Assembly: GCA_016800925.1 (NCBI GenBank)
Contig: JABCPU010000308.1
Location: 1-64,000 of the forward strand
Reading direction: 5' to 3'
Source: Suillus spraguei
Lineage: Eukaryota > Basidiomycota > Agaricomycetes > Boletales > Suillaceae
DNA length: 64,000 bases
Part shown: piece by piece, positions 59,396 through 64,000 of the stretch
How positions within the stretch are numbered: the stretch's first letter is position 1
Layout: each line of letters begins with the position of its first letter
Translations under genes and position numbers: made by a program
Notes under the pieces: generated by a model
The model's database searches: none
Told to the model about the DNA's origin: nothing
The model's input: the letters and a program-made list of their open reading frames with translations, nothing else

Positions 59396-60256
59396 GTAAC
59401 AAGATACAGAAGTCAAAGGAATATACAGAAGTAGGAAAGCAATGATCAGATTGAGGTCTGCAGGAGTTGTACTACAAGTTTATAAACTGTAGGTAGCATG
59501 CCAGAAGGCAAGTAAGGATAGTCCGAGGCTATGTTTGAGGCATTGCGGAACACACGGCTATGAACTCGGAAATAAGACTTGTACGCAATATCTTATCAAG
59601 ACGGAAGTCAAGATAACCGAAAGCCAGAGGTGCAGAGATAACCGAAAGCCGGACACAGGTATTAACCTAAAAGGAGTAATGCGCAGGTGCGCAGGAATAG
59701 TTTCGGATATGAGCATGGATCGGATATGAACACAGATTGGATGGGTGGATCAGATCGGATGGATGGACTGAGTCGGATATGGATATGGATTAGATATGGA
59801 TGGATATGGATTGGAGTGGATGGGTATGGATTGGAGTGGATGGGTATGGATTGGAGTGGATGGGTGGATTGGATATGTGAGCTGGATTGGATGGGTGGAC
59901 TAGGATGTATGGATTGGGTGTCCAGATGTCCATGGATCGGACCTGAATGTATGGTATATGACACTTCGAGTGCAAGGTGTTGATGCTTGTGAAGATTAAC
60001 AGCAGCCATTTTGACGTCACGACTAATTTTCCAGTACATGATAGTCAATTTGTGAAGTATGTATGATAATGTGGCTATTATTTATTTATTTGTTCTTTCT
60101 CAAAATGTCACTACTGTCAACCTTTTTGCAAACAGCTGTAATATCACACCCCAAAATAGCAAATCCTTCAATATCATTGACTCTTTGTCCAGACTTATAC
60201 CAACAGTATAACAGTATGTTAGTCCATTCAAAGCAGAAGGAGCCATCCAAGAGATC
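59396..60256 (+). other. Degenerate LTR-like remnant with GGAT-rich repeats
   Basis: 59,470-59,560 resembles part of the E5 LTR (TTTATA..ACTGTA and following words), suggesting a related older LTR. 59,700-59,945 is a GGATGG/GGATAT-rich region. 59,990-60,256 shows no gene. Confidence 0.4.
59801..59860 (+). repeat. 20-bp minisatellite, three units
   Basis: Unit TGGGTATGGATTGGAGTGGA at 59821 and 59841, with a one-base variant at 59801, inside a wider GGAT-rich tract. Confidence 0.85.
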
Positions 60257-60360
60257 GTCAAGGCTCAACTCAATGATGTCCTGCATCATCTAATCAACAC
60301 CTCCACAGGGTGTCCACTGAGTGCTTATGCAATTGTGAGGTATAAATCAATGCCTTCAGA

Positions 60361-60960
60361 ATGAGCACAGAGTATAAAAAACTTTTGTCATCCACAATCA
60401 AGCATGCCGATCTTCAAATGCATCCGGGACGTGCTTCCGTTATGGCAACCGTGAGAAAGGTACACTCCTCATTTCGCAAACTGCAGACTTGCATCTGCTT
60501 TGCATCGCATTTCGTGTCACAGCAGTCAAACAAAGTTGCACTCGATATATGAAGTCAAGGCCGACAGACTTCATGACCTGAGTTGATTCAATTCTCATCA
60601 CCACGACACAATATGCAGATATTCTTACTCAATGGAATCGTTATCTCCTCGATCTTCCTGACTTTGCGGAGCCTTCTGGCTTGGCAGAGCTACCTCACGC
60701 TGACCTCACCCAGTGTGAGTAACTTTATCGGTCTACGTCCGAGTCTCCATCACAGGATTCGCCTGGGTTCCCCAAAGCATCGGAGTCTGTTGAGCAATCG
60801 AGCCTTGCGATTGACTGCTCGCCTTGGACAGCCTTTTGGCGCATTTTTGTTAGCACAGCAGCGTGGCAGAGAATTGCGTCAGATCATGACATTATTGCAC
60901 AAGTCAAAGACCTTTCTTCTATTCTGGACATGGTCAGGATGCTAGAGATATTGATATTGT
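60361..60960 (+). pseudogene. Small unrecognised gene, tandem copy 1
   Basis: Begins MSTEYKKLLSSTIKHADLQM; after about 60,560 a second block reads LTQWNRYLLDLPDFAEPSGL and ASDHDIIAQVKDLSSILDMV. The same blocks recur at 63,247-63,720 with substitutions and indels, and the start resembles 7941-8081. Frames are broken here relative to copy 2 (ERIQDVTMYFHYV is not readable). No known domain. Confidence 0.4.
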
Positions 60961-61185
60961 AGTGGTATTGTGTTATGTATATCAATAACCTAAGAACCTA
61001 AATCTGATGTATAAGATGATCAACAACCAAGAAGCTGACCACTCAAGACCAGCGCTTGCCTCGAGCATGAACCAACCAAACGATGAACTACTGACACAAA
61101 TCCATGTACCCTAGACTGCTGAAACGTTGAAGACAATTATATGACTGTATATTATCGAGATGATCAGCCTAAGAATCGATTGAAC

Positions 61186-62431
61186 CTAAAGGTCCTTGAC
61201 TTGTTCCTCGAGCCAGTTCCACAGCTCTGAAGCCTGCTGTGGATCCTGCCCTTCTGGATGCGTGTTCCCAATGCGCGCCCACGGTACAAGATACTGTCCA
61301 GTATATAAGTTCGACTTCAGTCAAGAGAGAAGGTCGGCTAACCTTGCCGTTAAGTTTCGCTCCTTCTGGAGAGGTTCCAGCGTATAATTGTGTAAGCGCA
61401 CCAAATGACACATCATGGAAAATCATGTTCTGCAAATACCGAATGATTAGCTTCTGGAAGGTTGAATGATTTGATAACATACGGCTATCATTCTAAAAAA
61501 GGAGCTATTATGACGAGTAAGCTCCGTCTTGATAGCACCAGGGTTGAGTGCTGTCGATACTATACCCTGGTTGCCGTATCGTCTAGCTACCTCAGCTGCA
61601 AATAAGATGTTGCCCTTTTCACATCAAAGTTCAGGAAAGGAACTGATACCATGAAGATAAGACATACCATTTTGCTTTGGCCATAGAGAGTCGTGGTGGT
61701 CTTCTGTTTTCTCGCGGAAGAATCCTTGAACGTGTTGTAGTCTAGGCCACTCAACCAGTGACCAATCGAAGACGTGTTCACAATGCGCGCAGTTCCGTCA
61801 TGTGACTGCGCGGCACCCGCTAGAAGTGCAGGCATCACAATCTTCGTAAAGTAGAAGTGACCAAGGACATTTGTGCCGAATTGCAGGTCATAACCGTCGT
61901 CCGTCAACATCTCAACAGGAGGAGTCATTACCCCACTGAGCTACATGTGAGCAGACGATGAAAAACAAGTTAGGCAACACTCACGCGTTGTTGAATAGAA
62001 CGTCGAGTACGGGTTCCCTCCTAAAGGAAAGTGTCAGCTGTCTCGTTGCTCAACAAATACGATGCAAGCGTACCGCAGAAACTCTTCTCCGGAAGCCTTG
62101 ATAGACCTCAAGTTTGCCAAGTTGAGTTGCAAGAAATGCGCTTCTTTTCCAGTGCTCTCCTTTAGGTCACGAATAGCGTCTTCACCTTTGGTTTTATCGC
62201 GACAAGCAACATAAACCTTGGCATTTTTTGTTAGGAGGACCTAACAATGAAAGTGTCAGGACGAGGCAAATATGTTGATGAAAGACAAACTCTGGCGGTC
62301 TCTTTGCCTATGCCTGAATTAGCACCGGTGACGAGAACAACCTTCCCGGACATGTCTGGGATGTCAGACGCATGAAACTGCGTTGACGGAGGAAAAACCT
62401 CGCGAACGTATACTGACCAGACGTGACCCAT
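61186..62431 (-). CDS. Short-chain dehydrogenase/reductase (SDR)
   Basis: Start MGHVWSVYVREVFPPSTQFH (cat at 62429-62431; an upstream in-frame Met at 62467 is possible), stop 61186-61188. Motifs: SGKVVLVTGANSGIGKETA (TGxxxGIG NAD(P)-binding), VYVACRDKTKGEDAIRDLKE, LFNNA joined over an intron to GVMTPP (NNAG), RIVNTSSIGHWLSG (catalytic Ser region), TLYGQSKM (YxxxK), GIVSTALNPGAIKTELTRH, LYAGTSPEGAKLNGK, then a last exon YLVPWARIGNTHPEGQDPQQ, WNWLEEQVKDL. Several short introns (near 62,270-62,225, 62,090-62,020, 61,985-61,940, 61,665-61,610, 61,340-61,310). It resembles fungal retinol-dehydrogenase-like SDRs; substrate unknown. Appears intact. Confidence 0.85.
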
Positions 62432-62467
62432 GATGAATGAAGGATTTAAAGTGGCTTTAGATTTCAA

Positions 62468-63152
62468 TTAGAGGACTGCTAAGCAGGAAGAAATTCAACT
62501 GTGGGTGAAGATAGTGACTGTAGTAAATACGAGCCTTCTATAAGTATGTTGTACAAGCCGGGACTGTACGCGGCGTATGCGGCAATTACTCCTATGATCA
62601 GACGTCGGTAGCATGGATCACACGAATATATATATACGACTTACCGAATCAACCAATGAAAATCGTTGGTCGTTAATCAATTCGTCACGCTCTTTGTGTA
62701 ATGGCTGGAAATCGTCTGAATTGACAATGTTGACAACCGATCGACAACAGCAATGCCAAACCACCGTCGATGCGATATTCATGTGATGAGGGTCCGAAGG
62801 TGCAAAGCCGAATTTCCAAACTACGATCAACTGAAATAAATATGTTGGCTTGCTAAAGGCCTTACCATGACAGTAGGCCGCGTCAGCCATTGACGCAAGA
62901 TCAAACGGCAACTGCGGAGAATCAATGCAACAACATCAATGTTACTAAAATTACGTAATGAAACAGCGCGGTAAAGTTTCCTTGCGGCGGCCTCATGACA
63001 GACGGGTACGCACGCCACGTAGAAACTCCTCGGACATCACATCTGGTACCCCGAACTTATCTACTTGTACGAAAACCAGAATCACCATACCTTCATCAAG
63101 AAAACCCTCCCACATAAATTCCCCAATTCTTCCTCATCAAATATGAGTGACT
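62468..63152 (+). other. Unrecognised DNA between tandem units
   Basis: Minus-strand frames at 62,618-62,911 and 62,827-63,018 have no recognised domain. Nothing repetitive was noticed. Confidence 0.35.
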
Positions 63153-63246
63153 CAAGGCTCAACTCAACGATGTTCCGCATACTAGTCTAACCAACACCTC
63201 CACTGGGTGCTTATACAATCGCAAGGTACAGATCAATGCCTTCAGA

Positions 63247-63720
63247 ATGAGCACAGAATATAAAGAACTTTTGTTATCCACAATGAAGCATGTGGACCTT
63301 CCAATGGAGCGCATCCAGGACGTGACGATGTACTTCCATTATGTCATGCTACAGACTGCGTCTGCCTTGCATTGCATTGACTCATACTAGGAGATATATG
63401 AAGTCAAAGCCGACGGGCTTCATGACCCGCTGATCACCACGAAGGACGGGTTTTATCACCATGATCCACTATGCAGACATTCTTGCTCGTTCGTTTACAG
63501 AATCGTTATCTCCTTGAGCTTGCGGAGCCTTCTGGCTTGGCAGCGCTGTTTTCACCAAGAGTGAGGAACGTTATTGGTCTGCGCCCGAGTCTCCATTACA
63601 GGATTCGTCCGGTGGGTTCTCCGGATTCGGTTGATTCATTCATATCAATTGTCCAAGAACGTGGATCTGATGATCAATACCACGGGATGTCCTCAAAGCT
63701 AATTACTCAAGACGAGTGAA
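63247..63720 (+). pseudogene. Small unrecognised gene, tandem copy 2
   Basis: MSTEYKELLLSTMKHVDLPM then ERIQDVTMYFHYVMLQTASA, followed by sequence colinear with 60,560-60,800 (shared GAGCCTTCTGGCTTGGCAG). Offset from copy 1 is about 2,890 bp. Homology begins already near 63,153 (CAAGGCTCAACTCAA), matching 60,257. Frames are interrupted; function unknown. Confidence 0.4.
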
Positions 63721-63849
63721 TTTCCTTGAGCATAAATATCGACCTAACCAAACGATGAACTACTGACAAACCCATTCACCCTAGACTTTGTGTTGAAACG
63801 TTGAAGACAATCATATGACCGTATATTATCAGCTTCAGAATCGATCGAA

Positions 63850-64000
63850 CCTAAAGGTCCTTGACTTGTTCCTCGAGCCAGTTCCACAGCTCTGAAGCCT
63901 GCTGTGGATCCTGCCCTTCTGGATGCGTGTTCCCAATGCGCGCCCACGGTACAAGATACTGTCCAGTATATAAATCAAAAGTTAGTCAAGAGAGAAGGTG
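63850..64000 (-). CDS. SDR paralogue, C-terminal exon, cut by window end
   Basis: Stop at 63850-63852; minus reading ends YLVPWARIGNTHPEGQDPQQ, WNWLEEQVKDL exactly as in the SDR at 61186, with a nearly identical downstream flank (63,740-63,850 versus 61,075-61,185). The rest lies outside the window. Confidence 0.75.

Noticed and set aside
59801..59860. Short direct repeats that might suggest a CRISPR array
   Set aside because: The units are contiguous without spacers and the genome is fungal; a minisatellite explains it.

Overview
The window looks like a repeat-rich, gene-poor stretch of a filamentous basidiomycete (Agaricomycetes) chromosome. The evidence is short GT..AG introns of about 45-75 nt, a DUF6533-type seven-helix membrane gene, fungal WD40 and short-chain dehydrogenase genes, a CENP-B/pogo-type transposon remnant, and Tf1/chromovirus-type Ty3/gypsy elements with chromodomain integrases. 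No prokaryotic feature, rRNA, tRNA or CRISPR array was recognised. Everything was read by eye; intron borders and homologies were not checked by any search.

Layout. 1-7.9 kb: a WD40 fragment (minus) abuts a 1,038-bp pogo/Tigger-like deletion derivative with 24-bp terminal inverted repeats and TA flanks. Then comes copy A of a multi-exon transmembrane protein, decayed flank, a perfect 23-bp hairpin, and a second WD40 fragment (plus) in inverted orientation. 7.9-19.2 kb: a DUF6533 gene (plus), copies B and C of the transmembrane family (minus; both broken), and the 3' part of a peroxisomal acyl-CoA oxidase gene cut at about 19,200 by a retrotransposon. 19.2-39.5 kb: three members (E1, E2 plus strand; E3 minus strand) of one Tf1-like chromovirus family, chained together. 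39.5-43.3 kb: unrecognised DNA with a minus-oriented LTR-C element that itself holds a solo LTR. 43.3-59.4 kb: a second gypsy family (E5, minus) containing nested insertions: a solo LTR, a poly(A)-tailed retroinsert, and, inside that, a complete E4 (45,962-53,593) with apparently identical 474-bp LTRs and a 5-bp duplication. 59.4-64 kb: LTR-like remnant with a 20-bp minisatellite, then a tandem duplication of a small unrecognised gene plus a short-chain dehydrogenase gene; the second copy runs off the window.

Most notable. (1) E1-E4 each carry an additional sense ORF between the chromodomain integrase and the 3' LTR. It encodes a protein of about 480 aa with a helical N-terminal half, a basic patch and two zinc knuckles, so the family has a second nucleocapsid-like protein besides Gag. 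(2) The same family shows an 11-nt complementarity between the predicted 5' end of its transcript and the primer-binding site, the hallmark of Tf1-style self-priming. (3) E5 carries an antisense ORF beside its 3' LTR that, after removal of one intron and the nested LTR, spells a Gal4-like C6 zinc cluster. (4) E2 and E5 decay almost only by CGA-to-TGA changes, while E3 and E4 carry many one-base deletions, which may be assembly errors.
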